Positions 17,144 through 26,041 are shown, counted from the stretch's first letter. The stretch is 64,000 bases of DNA from DAHUXT01 sp036273675 (GCA_036273675.1 DASUHD010000088.1:1-64000); one strand, 5' to 3'. Made by a program: numbers and translations. Notes: generated by a model not told the origin, from the letters alone.

Positions 17144-17497
17144 TCATAGTCCCAGACGAGCGCGCGTTACCGCGACCTTCTCGGCCTGGGCATCCTCACC
17201 TGCCATGCCAGGGGTGTGGATAACAAAGTGCAGGTAATCGGGGGAGCTTGAGAGGAACGTATGCGCCTCGCCAGGTTCCAGGACGAGCATATCTCCGGCG
17301 GATACTGTGACGGTGTCACGCTCGATCCGTACCTGCGCTGTTCCCTGAGCAATCAGATAGATTTCGGTGACGAGGGTATGTACATGTGGTTCATCGATCC
17401 CGACGGTAGCATAGCCAACCGAAACCAGGAGTGAGCTGTTCCACGGCCCGGCATACCAGCCCTTGGCGCTCAAATTAACGCCATGTTCCAGACGCAT
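17144..17497 (-). CDS. Cupin domain protein
   Basis: A small single-domain cupin of 117 residues. The first cupin motif is PHVHTLVTEIYLIAQGTAQV with likely ligands H38, H40 and E45; the second is LEPGEAHTFLSS with H79. This is a complete 3-His/1-Glu metal set. A GAGG-containing site precedes the ATG. Cupins of this size include isomerases and dioxygenases and binding proteins; no function can be picked. It precedes the MDR gene on the same strand by about 65 bases but faces the same way, so they could be weakly linked. Confidence 0.8.
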   Translation of the reverse strand: MRLEHGVNLSAKGWYAGPWNSSLLVSVGYATVGIDEPHVHTLVTEIYLIAQGTAQVRIERDTVTVSAGDMLVLEPGEAHTFLSSSPDYLHFVIHTPGMAGEDAQAEKVAVTRARLGL

Positions 17498-17561
17498 GCT
17501 TTCTTGCGCCTCCTTTGCGCCTCCTTGCAGACAAACGCGACTGTGAGTGAAGGCTGCGTTG

Positions 17562-18896
17562 TTACCGGCTGGTGCGCGCCCGGGCGGCGTACGGTGGCCT
17601 GCTGGATGGCGCGTGGGGAATGAACGGAGCCTTCACGGGGACGGCGTCGAGCAGGATCTGTAAGGTCTGATGCTCCTCGGCGTATTGCAGCGCCACCAGC
17701 GCCCGCTGAAACTCGCGCAGTGGGAAGCGATGGGTCACGAGCCGATCTGGCGTAAGCCGCCGGTCGCGCATGAGGCTGGCCGCCAGCGCAAAGGATGAGA
17801 TACGCCCGTTGCCGCGACTCGTCTCGGTCTGCCAGTGCTCCACCCCCGGCGCGTACGCTCCATACAAGGTCACCTCGGCATGCCAGACAGGCGTCAGATC
17901 GAGGCTCATCGGCATCGTCTGCTGCCCAACCAGGACGACGGCTCCGTCTGGGCGCGTCCAGCGGAGCGCCGATTGCAGCGACTTTTCGGAGCCGATGGTA
18001 TCGTAGACAACGTCGAAGCCGCCGATGAATAGCTCGGCGCCGTGCGCGTTGCTCAAGCGCTTCGAGCCGGTAATCCGCGCGATACCCTCAGGAACTTCAT
18101 CGGCACGGAGTGTCTGGGACGCGCCCATGCGCGCCGCCATCTCCGCATGATACGGCGCATCCAGCAGCGCGGCGATATCCGCGTTCGGCGCGAACGCGCG
18201 CAGCGCCTGAATCAGCAGCAGCCCCTCCACATCCGTACCCATCACCAGCGCCTGCTCGCCCGGCTGTGGTTGGCGGCGGAGCGCGGCATGCACGGCATTG
18301 GCGGCGGATTCGAGTAGCGCGGCCTGCTCGTCGGGTAGTCCATCGGGTACCAGGAAAAGCTGGCGCTCATGTACGACCATCTCTTCGCTCCAGCCGCCAC
18401 CCGTCGGCGCGGGACTGGCGGGTATCGCGCGGTGGACGCAGAGGGAAAAGTTCCCGGCGGCGCAGGCATGGCAGGGCGGCTCGATACCCCGTGTTGGGCA
18501 GCAGGGATCGCACTGCCAGACGACTCGGTCGCCGGGTCGGAGCAACTGCGCATGCGGGCCAACTTCGATCACCTCGCCGACGACCTGATGCCCGAGATAG
18601 AGCCGCCGGGGATGGCGCATGGCGGCCAGCGAGACCGCCGGGTTGGAGAGCAGCTGGATCGTGGCGAGGTCGCGTTGTGAGACGCCAGCGATGTGGTTGC
18701 GGACGCGCACCCACTGCGTGCCGGGCAGCGCGGGAACGGCGATACGCTGCATCCGTAGCGGCGCGAGCGATCCGTAGAACGCCCGGCGCGAGAATCGGCC
18801 CAGCGTACGCGTCAAACCAGTGCGTGGGGACGCCGTTTTGAGAAACACGCCCCACATCATCGCGTTGCCCATAGGTCGAAGTCGCCCCCATCGCAT
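17562..18896 (-). CDS. Zinc-binding MDR (alcohol dehydrogenase-like) protein
   Basis: Medium-chain dehydrogenase/reductase. The GroES-like part includes GHQVVGEVIEVGP and PGDRVV, followed by a Cys cluster (C-x2-C...C-x2-C...C) at the structural-zinc position. The Rossmann half has VMGTDVEGLLLIQALRAF, a variant of the GxGxxG loop, and VVYDTIGSEKSLQSALRW. The usual catalytic Cys-His start is not obvious: the N-terminus reads HIAGVSQRDLAT, so the enzyme may differ from true alcohol dehydrogenases. It resembles threonine-dehydrogenase-like MDRs. Start is uncertain; ATG at 18896 is used, and the open frame further upstream runs through a repeat and is not believed. Confidence 0.7.
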   Translation of the reverse strand: MRWGRLRPMGNAMMWGVFLKTASPRTGLTRTLGRFSRRAFYGSLAPLRMQRIAVPALPGTQWVRVRNHIAGVSQRDLATIQLLSNPAVSLAAMRHPRRLYLGHQVVGEVIEVGPHAQLLRPGDRVVWQCDPCCPTRGIEPPCHACAAGNFSLCVHRAIPASPAPTGGGWSEEMVVHERQLFLVPDGLPDEQAALLESAANAVHAALRRQPQPGEQALVMGTDVEGLLLIQALRAFAPNADIAALLDAPYHAEMAARMGASQTLRADEVPEGIARITGSKRLSNAHGAELFIGGFDVVYDTIGSEKSLQSALRWTRPDGAVVLVGQQTMPMSLDLTPVWHAEVTLYGAYAPGVEHWQTETSRGNGRISSFALAASLMRDRRLTPDRLVTHRFPLREFQRALVALQYAEEHQTLQILLDAVPVKAPFIPHAPSSRPPYAARARTSR

Positions 18897-19311
18897 GTGT
18901 ATCAGGAACAGGAATTGGCTAGCTGGCGCTATTAGTAGCAAGTAGCAGGCCAGAACGCCAACCAGTGTAGCACGGTTGTCTTTCCCTGTGCAATTAAGCT
19001 GGTACCGAGTGATGTGTCTAGCGCTGGCGGCTGAAGCCGCGCCCTCCGGGCCGCTGGCGGTACGGCCGCAAAGCCCGCCTGCGCGGGCTCCCAGACGCAG
19101 ACGCGCCTCACCGATTGCCTGAATATCATATACACACCGTAAAGGCTTAGGTAGCGCAGAGGTAGGTGTGCGACAGCATCGGCGCAGCTTCGGCAACCTC
19201 TTGGGACCACAAGCGCCCCATGCGGTATAATCCTGAGGCGTAGGCAGTGGCGTCAACGGATATCATCTTCCCGCCAAACTCATATCCCGTGCGGACAGCA
19301 ATAGAGGTGTT
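18897..19311. other. Intergenic region with dispersed repeat
   Basis: About 415 bases between divergent genes. It contains the repeat copy at 19026-19100 and an A/T-richer stretch near 18900-18990 and 19120-19150 where promoters would be expected. No additional gene was recognised. Confidence 0.55.
19026..19100 (+). repeat. Dispersed GC-rich palindromic repeat, copy 1
   Basis: Begins with the palindrome GGCGGCTGAAGCCGC, then a GC-rich middle with GCCGCAAAG, then GCCTGCGCGGGCT and CCAGACGC. The same order of blocks occurs in inverted orientation at 51098-51173 and partly at 50966-51025, so this is a repeat family rather than chance. Confidence 0.7.
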
Positions 19312-20301
19312 ATGCTCAGTCTCCCTCCGGCCCTGTTTCTCGTCATGCTCGAACTGACCGTCGGGTCGTTCGTCAGTCTCTATTTTCTGGACGTGCGCGG
19401 CGACACCAGCCGGGGATTCGTCCTCTTTCAGGGCGTACTCTATTTCATCTTCGCCGTGCTGACGCTGCTCGCCATGAACGCCTTCGCGTCGCCTGCCGTC
19501 GTGCATGGGCGCGGACTCGACGAGCCGTGGCTCGACGCGCAGGGGCCACTGATGCTTGCCTTCCTGCTGCTGATGATCCCGTGGAACGTTTTGCTCTGGC
19601 TCGACCGCCAGCCACGTCCGGTGCGCGGAAAAGCCGCCCGCGAGGCTGCGCCAGCGCGCCCAACGCGCCTGCGGCTGGCACGGTTCGCAACCGGTGGACT
19701 CACCGCGCTGACCGGTGCGGCGACGCTTTTCGTCGTCGGCATGGCCTATCGCACGCTCGCCTCCAGCCGGCTGGATGGCGCGTTCGTCGTCGCGACCTTC
19801 CTGCTGGGCGGCATCGCCCTCGGCGGCGTGATGACCGCGATGCTGCTGGGCCACTGGTATCTCAACACCCCCACCGCATCGGGCAAGCCGCTGGAGTTCG
19901 CCACGATCATCACCGTGGCTGCGCTGGCGCTGGAACTGCTCTTTACGCTGGTCATCGGGCCGAGCACCGCGCACACGACGCTCAAGACGGTCACGGTCTC
20001 GCCCGGCACGCAGATCACCACTGGCCAGAATGGCGTCGTCATCAGCACGCCGACCATTGTGCCGGGGCAGAAGCCGCCGACCACCGCGCAGGTGCGCGAG
20101 GCGCCGCTGAGTACCGGCGCGATGTTTGGGTTGCAGTTCATCATGGGCTTCCTGGCGCCGCTGGCGCTGGGTGGGGTCGCGCTCTGGCTGGCGCGCGGGC
20201 GCTCGTTCCAGTCGGCCACCGGCATGTTATACCTGTGCGTCTCGTTCATCTTCATCGGCGAGATATTGGGGCGCGGCCTGCTGCTGATGCCCGTGTTCTA
20301 G
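19312..20301 (+). CDS. Eight-helix membrane protein of unknown function
   Basis: A 329-residue integral membrane protein with about eight hydrophobic helices, a basic Arg-rich loop near residues 103-125 and a Thr/Pro-rich extracytoplasmic loop near 220-265. The GGIALGGVMTAMLLGHWYL helix and the final FIFIGEILGRGLLLM are distinctive. The GEILGR element recalls the GExxGR motif near the end of NrfD/DmsC-type quinol-interacting subunits, but no iron-sulfur or molybdenum partner is adjacent, so this is only a hint. It lies 62 bases upstream of the phosphohexomutase gene. Confidence 0.7.
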   Translation: MLSLPPALFLVMLELTVGSFVSLYFLDVRGDTSRGFVLFQGVLYFIFAVLTLLAMNAFASPAVVHGRGLDEPWLDAQGPLMLAFLLLMIPWNVLLWLDRQPRPVRGKAAREAAPARPTRLRLARFATGGLTALTGAATLFVVGMAYRTLASSRLDGAFVVATFLLGGIALGGVMTAMLLGHWYLNTPTASGKPLEFATIITVAALALELLFTLVIGPSTAHTTLKTVTVSPGTQITTGQNGVVISTPTIVPGQKPPTTAQVREAPLSTGAMFGLQFIMGFLAPLALGGVALWLARGRSFQSATGMLYLCVSFIFIGEILGRGLLLMPVF

Positions 20302-20363
20302 CGGTCGCGGCGGCCGCATTGAATGATGGCGCAACGTCTACGACAGAGAGGGGGTCATCACAA

Positions 20364-21722
20364 ATGGCGGAGAGCAAGGCGATCAACCCCAAGATATTTG
20401 GCGCCTATGATGTGCGCGGCATCTATCCCGAGACGCTCGACGAAGATGTCGCCTATCGCATCGGGCGGGCCTTCGTGCAGTATCTCGGCGTCCAGGCGGT
20501 TGCCGTTGGGCGCGATATGCGTGTCTCCTCGCCAGCGCTGGCGGGCGCGGTCATCCGTGGTATCACCGATCAGGGCGCCGACGCAATTGACCTGGGCATG
20601 ACCACCACCGACGAGCTGTATTTCGCCGTCGGCAAGTTCGGCTATCCCGCTGGCGTCATGGTGACGGCCTCGCACAATCCGAAGCAGTACAACGGGCTGA
20701 AGATGTGCCGTGAGGATGCCATCGCCATCAGCTCCGAGACCGGCGGCAACGCAATCCGCGATTTGGCGCTGGCGGGCAATCCACCGGAGCCAGCGCGCAA
20801 GGGGCGGGTGATTCAGCGCGATGTGGCTGATGACTACGTGCGCCACGTCCTCTCGTTCATCGATGTGGCGAAGGTGCTTCCACTCAAGATCGCGGTGGAC
20901 GCGGGCAACGGCATGGCGGGGATGATCGTGCCGAAGGTCTTCGCACATCTGCCCTGCGAGCTGATCCCGCTCTATTTCGAGCTGGACGGCACGTTCCCCA
21001 ACCATCCCGCCAGCCCCATCGAGCCGGAGAATACGGCAGTGCTGCGCGCGCTCGTGCCGGAGCAGCAGTGCGATATGGGGGTCGCCTTCGACGGCGACGC
21101 CGACCGGATGTTCCTGGTGGATGAGCAGGGCAAGCTGCTCGGCGGCGACATGGTGACGGCGCTGGTGGCGCAGAGTCTGCTGCGCAAGCATCCAGGCGCG
21201 ACGATTCTCTACAACCTGATCAACTCGCGATCCGTACCAGAATTGATCGAGCGCGACGGTGGCCGTGCGGTGCGCACGCGGGTCGGGCATTCGTTCATCA
21301 AGGCGCAGATGCGCCAGGAGAACGCGATCTTCGGCGGCGAGCATTCTGGCCACTTCTATTTCCGCGATAACTGGTACGCCGACTCCGGCCTGATCGCGTT
21401 TCTGGTGGTGCTGGAGCTGATCAGCGAGAGCGGCAAGACGGTCTCGGAACTGGTGCGCGCGGTGGACCATCGCTTTCGGAGCGGCGAGATCAACTCGGAG
21501 GTCACGGACCAGCAGGAGCGCATGCGGGCCATCGAGACGCACTACGCCGCCGAGGGCGCGCAGGTGGACTTCCTGGATGGCATCACGGTCTCGTTCCCGA
21601 CGTGGTGGTTCAACGTGCGCCCGTCGAATACCGAGCCGCTGCTGCGCCTGAATCTGGAGGCGGATACCGCTGATGAGATGGCGAAACGGCGTGACGAAGT
21701 GTTACAGTTGATTCGACAATGA
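20364..21722 (+). CDS. Phosphomannomutase/phosphoglucomutase
   Basis: Alpha-D-phosphohexomutase moving phosphate between C1 and C6 of mannose or glucose, feeding sugar-nucleotide synthesis. The 452-residue product has all four domain signatures: TASHNPKQYNG (phosphoserine loop), AFDGDADRMF (Mg2+), GGEHSGHFYF (sugar specificity; E and S as in ManB/AlgC) and RPSNTEPLLRL (phosphate site). The ATG at 20364 fits the family start; the frame stays open far upstream, inside the previous gene, and is not believed. Confidence 0.95.
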   Translation: MAESKAINPKIFGAYDVRGIYPETLDEDVAYRIGRAFVQYLGVQAVAVGRDMRVSSPALAGAVIRGITDQGADAIDLGMTTTDELYFAVGKFGYPAGVMVTASHNPKQYNGLKMCREDAIAISSETGGNAIRDLALAGNPPEPARKGRVIQRDVADDYVRHVLSFIDVAKVLPLKIAVDAGNGMAGMIVPKVFAHLPCELIPLYFELDGTFPNHPASPIEPENTAVLRALVPEQQCDMGVAFDGDADRMFLVDEQGKLLGGDMVTALVAQSLLRKHPGATILYNLINSRSVPELIERDGGRAVRTRVGHSFIKAQMRQENAIFGGEHSGHFYFRDNWYADSGLIAFLVVLELISESGKTVSELVRAVDHRFRSGEINSEVTDQQERMRAIETHYAAEGAQVDFLDGITVSFPTWWFNVRPSNTEPLLRLNLEADTADEMAKRRDEVLQLIRQ

Positions 21723-21802
21723 CACGTGCCATCTGGCACATGACGTGTGGCGCATCGTGAGGAAGTTGTCAGGCAACGTTCCCTCCTGAAGGAGGTTTGG
21801 CG

Positions 21803-22570
21803 GTGGGCGTATTCTCCCGATTCACAAACTACATCAAAACGGTGATGAGCTCGTTCCTGGATCGCGCGGAAGATCCAGGCCAGACGCTCGACTATTCCTA
21901 CGAGAAGCAGCTCGAGCAGCTACAAAATCTGCGCCGGAGCATCGCCGACGTGGTGACGAACGAGAAGCGGCTCGAATTGCAGCAGGCGCAGTTGAACCAG
22001 CAGATCGATAAGCTGGATGGCCAGGCCCGCCAGGCGCTCTCATTGGGCAAAGAAGATCTGGCGCGCCAGGCGTTGGAACGCAAGCAAGGCTTGCAGGTGC
22101 AGATTAGCCAGTTTGGCACGCAGATCGAGCAACTCCATGGGCAACGGGCGAAGTTCGTCGAGATGGAGCAGCGCCTCAATACGCGCATAGAGGCTTTCCG
22201 CACGCAGAAGGAGATGGTGAAGGCGCAGTACGGCGCGGCGCAGGCGCAGGTGAAGATTCAGGAGGCGGCGACAGGCATCTCCGAGGAGATGTCGGATGTC
22301 AACCTGGCGGTGCAGCGCGCGCAGGACAAGGTGTTGCAGATGCAGGCGCGCGCCAATGCGCTCGACGAGTTGACCGAGTCGGGTACGCTGGCGGAGATTG
22401 GCCCGGGCGCGGCCGATCCGCTCGACCGCCAGCTTCAGCAGCTCTCGAATCAGTCTGAGGTTGATCGCCAGCTTGCTGAGTTGAAGGCGCAGATGCAGCT
22501 GCCAGCGGGCCAACAGGAACAGCAGGATCAGGCCCAGCTTCCACCGCCGCCGATGCAGACCAACGATTAA
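21803..22570 (+). CDS. pspA: PspA/IM30 family envelope-stress protein
   Basis: ESCRT-III-like membrane-remodelling coiled-coil protein. The 255-residue product begins GVFSRFTNYIKTVMSSFLDRAEDP, the amphipathic N-terminal helix, followed by helices rich in Gln, Glu and Arg to about residue 200 and a Gln/Pro-rich tail. The GTG at 21803 is chosen because AAGGAGG is seven bases upstream and the product then starts like the family. A short hairpin (GTGCC/GGCAC) lies just after the preceding gene at 21726-21739. It is paired with pspAA downstream. Confidence 0.92.
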   Translation: MGVFSRFTNYIKTVMSSFLDRAEDPGQTLDYSYEKQLEQLQNLRRSIADVVTNEKRLELQQAQLNQQIDKLDGQARQALSLGKEDLARQALERKQGLQVQISQFGTQIEQLHGQRAKFVEMEQRLNTRIEAFRTQKEMVKAQYGAAQAQVKIQEAATGISEEMSDVNLAVQRAQDKVLQMQARANALDELTESGTLAEIGPGAADPLDRQLQQLSNQSEVDRQLAELKAQMQLPAGQQEQQDQAQLPPPPMQTND

Positions 22571-22582
22571 GGAGGCCATCCA

Positions 22583-22891
22583 ATGATCGTACGCATCATG
22601 ACGGAGAACCAGTATCGCCTCACCGACGAGGACGCCGCTGCGCTGGACCAGATGGACGATCCATTGCACGAGGCCATCCAGAGCGGCGATGAGCGGGCCT
22701 TCGCGGCGGAACTGGAGAAGGTGGTCGCCTTCGTACGCGAGAAGGGTACGGTGATTCCGGTCGAGGAGGTTGTCCCTTCGGACCTGATTATTCCCGCGCC
22801 GGATATGACGGTCACCGAGGCGCGGCAATATCTGCAGAAGGGCGATGAGGCGGTCGCCGCCGAATCCGCATCGGGCGACTCCGGCGAGTAG
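22583..22891 (+). CDS. pspAA: PspA-associated protein PspAA
   Basis: A 102-residue partner of PspA in Actinobacteria, Chloroflexota and archaea. The sequence MIVRIMTENQYRLTDED, then DPLHEAIQSGDERAFAAELEKVVAFVREKGT and PSDLIIPAPDMTVTEAR matches the PspAA domain closely. The gene begins 12 bases after pspA with AAGGAGG upstream of the ATG, so the two are one operon, ending at the terminator at 22901-22936. Confidence 0.9.
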   Translation: MIVRIMTENQYRLTDEDAAALDQMDDPLHEAIQSGDERAFAAELEKVVAFVREKGTVIPVEEVVPSDLIIPAPDMTVTEARQYLQKGDEAVAAESASGDSGE

Positions 22892-22900
22892 CCCGCACGC

Positions 22901-22936
22901 AAAAATCCCCTCACCAATTGTGGTGAGGGGATTTTT
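22901..22936. terminator. Strong bidirectional terminator
   Basis: A perfect 16-bp inverted repeat around a 4-base loop, with A5 at the left edge and T5 at the right edge. It can end transcripts of pspA-pspAA from the left and of the DinB gene from the right. Confidence 0.92.
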
Positions 22937-23001
22937 GCTGGCTTGGAGAGATTGCTGAGATAGTGGGCATCCTAGGCTCATCTTGGTAGGCGCCGACGCC
23001 C

Positions 23002-23517
23002 CTAGTTACCCCAGATGGAGGGCAGATGATGGCTGCCCAGGCCAACGGCCAGCTCGCCGCCGTGGTGGAAGTCGTGCCGGAGCACGTGCATGATGATCCA
23101 CTGGCGCGTGCTTGGGCCAAAGATTTCGCGTTCCCTCTCGGTCAGAGCGTCGGGTTGCTTGAAGACGTATTCGAGGTCGGCGATGGTCCAGCGGGCAAGG
23201 GTCTTCTCGATCATGCTCCAGGTGGCCTCCAGCCCGGCAACCAACTCGTCGGCTGAATGCACGGATTGACCCGCTTCCTCTTCGTCCCAGTGCATGTAGG
23301 CGGCCACCTCAGGGTTTCCCTCGCCCATCCACAGATCGAACCACCAGATCCGGTCGTTCAGGATGTGCTGGACGAGCATCCCAATCGGCCAGTGGGTGGA
23401 CGCCACTGGCAGTGCCAGCTGCTCGGATGTCAGCGGCGCGACGACGTTGACCAGGTCGCGCTGAAACACATCCCAGCCTTGATAGACCGCGGTGAGTGAT
23501 AGTGGCTGCTCCGTCAC
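23002..23517 (-). CDS. DinB family protein
   Basis: A 171-residue four-helix-bundle protein of the DinB/YfiT superfamily, often metal-dependent thiol transferases or damage-linked proteins. Helix 1 is VYQGWDVFQRDLVNVVAPLT, and potential metal-ligand His residues are in QHILNDRIWW, HVLRHDFHHGGEL. The GTG at 23517 has GAGAGGA upstream and is the family-like start; the open frame further upstream is not conserved. Convergent with pspAA across a shared terminator. Confidence 0.8.
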   Translation of the reverse strand: MTEQPLSLTAVYQGWDVFQRDLVNVVAPLTSEQLALPVASTHWPIGMLVQHILNDRIWWFDLWMGEGNPEVAAYMHWDEEEAGQSVHSADELVAGLEATWSMIEKTLARWTIADLEYVFKQPDALTEREREIFGPSTRQWIIMHVLRHDFHHGGELAVGLGSHHLPSIWGN

Positions 23518-23829
23518 AGGTATGATCCTCTCTTGATGTTCGTACAGCGCTACCGGAGATGTTAGCTTGCCTATTATGGCATGGTAGGAAGGGGCAAAGC
23601 TTCTTCTATCTTGCGGTTTCTCATCCCGTTCCTCAGTTTGCCTAGGATGTTTTTCGCGGATTGGGCGCGCTCGCGTTTCCCCCTTGCGTTTCAGTACTCG
23701 GATGGCGGACAATAGCTTGTGCTTGTACGTTCCCCGGCGCTGTGGCACGCCGCCATGCATCGCCCCCGTCGGGACGATTCCACCCGTGCGTTGGTAGCTG
23801 AATGATGTGAGAAAGAGGTTGGCAGAGCA
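23518..23829. other. Intergenic region between DinB gene and tyrS
   Basis: A 312-base divergent spacer. No coding frame or T-box-like leader was recognised; promoters for both neighbours must lie here but no convincing box pair could be fixed. Confidence 0.4.
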
Positions 23830-25128
23830 ATGGTCAAGTCGAAGGAATCCCCCAAAAATGTGATCGCCGTGCTTCAGGAGCGCGGCCTGATCAGCGAGAT
23901 GACCGAGAGCGGTCTGCCAGAGGCGGCGGCGGCAGGCATGCTCTCGGTCTATTGTGGGTGGGATCCGTCACGGCCAAGCCTGCAAATCGGCAACCTCGTG
24001 CCGATTATGATGCTGGCCCACTTTCAGCGCGCCGGGCATCGCCCGCTATTACTGGTTGGCGGTGGGACCGGAATGATCGGCGACCCCAGCTTCAAGTCGG
24101 AGGAGCGTGTGCTGCTCAGCATCGAGCAGGTGAACGCGAACGCCGAACTGATCCGCCGCCAACTCGAACCGTTTCTCTCGTTCGAGGGTGAGAATGGCGC
24201 GGTGATGGTGAACAACGCCGACTGGCTCGGCAAGATGACGCTGATCGAGTACCTGCGCGACATCGGCAAGCACTTCTCCGTCAACATGATGATTGCCAAG
24301 GAGTCCGTGCGCGCGCGGCTGGAAGACCGCGCCCAGGGCATCTCGTACACCGAGTTCAGCTACATGATCCTCCAGTCGATTGACTTCCTGCACCTCTTCG
24401 ATCATTTCAACTGTACGGTGCAGGTGGGCGGCAACGACCAGTGGGGCAATCTCCTGGCGGGCGTCGATCTCATTCGCCGTGCGCGCCACGCGCAGGTGCA
24501 TGCGCTGACCGCGCCACTCATCACGTCGTCATCGGGACAAAAGCTCGGCAAGACGGAGGGCAATGCGCTCTTCCTCGATCCGGCGTTGACCTCGGCCTAC
24601 GAGCTGTATCAGTACTGGATCAACACTGAAGACGCCGATGTCGAGCGCTACCTGAAGGTCTTCACCTTCCTGCCGCTGGACGAGATCGCGGCGATTGGCG
24701 CGCAACAGGCGGAAGACCCCGCCAGCCGTGTTGGCCAGCGTTTGCTCGCCGTCGAGGTGACGAAGCTGGTGCATGGCGAGGCGACCGCGCGCGCCGTGGC
24801 GGAGGCGTCTAATGCGCTCTTCGGCGGTGGCGTCGCGTCGCTCTCTGAGGCGGCGCTGCCCCATCTGGCGGGCGCGGTGCCGACCTCGCCGCTCGCGCCC
24901 TCAGCGCTGGAGGCGGGTGTCTCGCTGGTCGAGACGCTGGTCAGTGAGGGCATCCAGCCGTCCAAAGGCGCGGCGCGTCGGCTGATCCAGCAGGGCGGCC
25001 TCTATGTCAACGATCAGCGCGTCACCGACCCGGAGATGCTGCTGACGCGCGAGACGGCGCTCTTTGGCCGGGCGATTCTGGTGCGCGCGGGCAAGAACAA
25101 GTATCACTTGCTGCTGGCTACCGCGTAA
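23830..25128 (+). CDS. tyrS: Tyrosyl-tRNA synthetase
   Basis: Class I aminoacyl-tRNA synthetase charging tRNA-Tyr. The 432-residue protein has the GWDPSRPSLQIGNL segment (class I HIGH position, with Gln52 and Asn55 instead of the usual His pair), a GDPS loop, YxxLQSIDFLHLF, GGNDQWGN and the second motif KLGKT (238-242, KMSKS position). An S4 RNA-binding domain follows at about 365-430 (GIQPSKGAARRLIQQGG). Length and order match the bacterial enzyme. It appears monocistronic, with GC-rich hairpins directly after the stop. Confidence 0.95.
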   Translation: MVKSKESPKNVIAVLQERGLISEMTESGLPEAAAAGMLSVYCGWDPSRPSLQIGNLVPIMMLAHFQRAGHRPLLLVGGGTGMIGDPSFKSEERVLLSIEQVNANAELIRRQLEPFLSFEGENGAVMVNNADWLGKMTLIEYLRDIGKHFSVNMMIAKESVRARLEDRAQGISYTEFSYMILQSIDFLHLFDHFNCTVQVGGNDQWGNLLAGVDLIRRARHAQVHALTAPLITSSSGQKLGKTEGNALFLDPALTSAYELYQYWINTEDADVERYLKVFTFLPLDEIAAIGAQQAEDPASRVGQRLLAVEVTKLVHGEATARAVAEASNALFGGGVASLSEAALPHLAGAVPTSPLAPSALEAGVSLVETLVSEGIQPSKGAARRLIQQGGLYVNDQRVTDPEMLLTRETALFGRAILVRAGKNKYHLLLATA

Positions 25129-25190
25129 CCTCATCCCTTCTTCCGCGAGGAGACGACCGCGTGCGATGGGCAGACCTCTCCCGGCCTTCG

Positions 25191-25305
25191 GCCACCCTCC
25201 CCTACGAGGGGAGGGCCTGGGCGACCAACGCGGCGAAGGGCGACGGCGGTCTCTGGCTCCCCTCCCTTTTAGGGGAGGGGCTGGGGGAGAGGGCTGGCGA
25301 GGGGG
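25191..25305. repeat. Two tandem GC-rich hairpins after tyrS
   Basis: CCCTCCCCT (25195-25203) pairs with AGGGGAGGG (25207-25215), and CCCCTCCC (25259-25266) pairs with GGGAGGGG (25273-25280). Both are followed by CTGGG-type sequence (CCTGGGCG; GCTGGGGGAGAGG). Similar CCCTCC/GGGAGG stretches occur at 9173-9210 and 41187-41213, so this looks like an interspersed spacer element that may also end tyrS transcripts. Confidence 0.6.
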
Positions 25306-25368
25306 CCAGTAATCTGACCCCAAACGCACTACGACGAGTTTCTTATGAAGCGAGAAGGATAGACGATA

Positions 25369-25821
25369 ATGACAGCAGTGCAGGTGACGCGGGCGACGGT
25401 GGATGATGTTGAGACGGTTGCGCCGCTCTTCGACGCCTACCGCCAATTCTATCAGCAGCCGAGCAGCCTCGACGGCGCGCGGACGTTTCTGACCGAGCGG
25501 CTGGGGCGCGGCGAGTCGGTGATCTTTCTCGCGCGACTCGACGACGGCGCGCCCGTTGGCTTCACGCAACTCTACCCCATCTTCTCGTCCACGTCGATGC
25601 AGCGCGCCTGGCTCCTGAACGACCTGTTCGTCGCGCCCGCCGCTCGCCGCGCGGGTGTGGGCCGCGCCCTGCTGGAACGCGCCCATACCTTTGCCCGCGA
25701 GACCAATAGCAAAGAGCTGATGCTCCAGACAGCGGTGGATAACTTCCCGGCGCAGCGCCTCTACGAGTCGCTCGGTTGGCAGCGCGACAACGACTTCTAT
25801 GTCTATATGCTGGCAGTATGA
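25369..25821 (+). CDS. GNAT family N-acetyltransferase
   Basis: A complete 150-residue GNAT domain. VTRATVDDVETVAPLFDAY is the first strand-helix, LNDLFVAPAARRAGVGRALLERA is the acetyl-CoA binding motif A (RRAGVG), and ANFPAQRLYESLGW-like DNFPAQRLYESLGW is motif B. It resembles the small diamine/aminoglycoside-type GNATs found in many bacteria. Substrate is not readable. ATG at 25369 has a GAAGG site upstream. Confidence 0.88.
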   Translation: MTAVQVTRATVDDVETVAPLFDAYRQFYQQPSSLDGARTFLTERLGRGESVIFLARLDDGAPVGFTQLYPIFSSTSMQRAWLLNDLFVAPAARRAGVGRALLERAHTFARETNSKELMLQTAVDNFPAQRLYESLGWQRDNDFYVYMLAV

Positions 25822-26041
25822 GAAACTGCTCTTCTATGAGTAACATGTGCCTAATGACATACTTTCCCCTGGCTAGACGATCATCCGTCTCGAATGTGCA
25901 GCGCAGACTCCGTAACCCATGCGCGTATGCCCCAGCGAGCGGCTACCTGCCCCTCGTGGCTACCCCTGCTTGTCCGGCTCCATCATGGCCGACGGCGTGG
26001 AGCAGGCGAAGCGCGAGGCACACGGGAGATGAAAGAGGCGC

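Noticed and set aside
18897..19256. N-terminal extension of the MDR gene
   Set aside because: The frame runs through a dispersed palindromic repeat and has no MDR similarity.
19527..20363. Long upstream extension of the phosphohexomutase frame
   Set aside because: Lies wholly inside the membrane-protein gene in another frame and is Arg/His-rich; the family starts at 20364.
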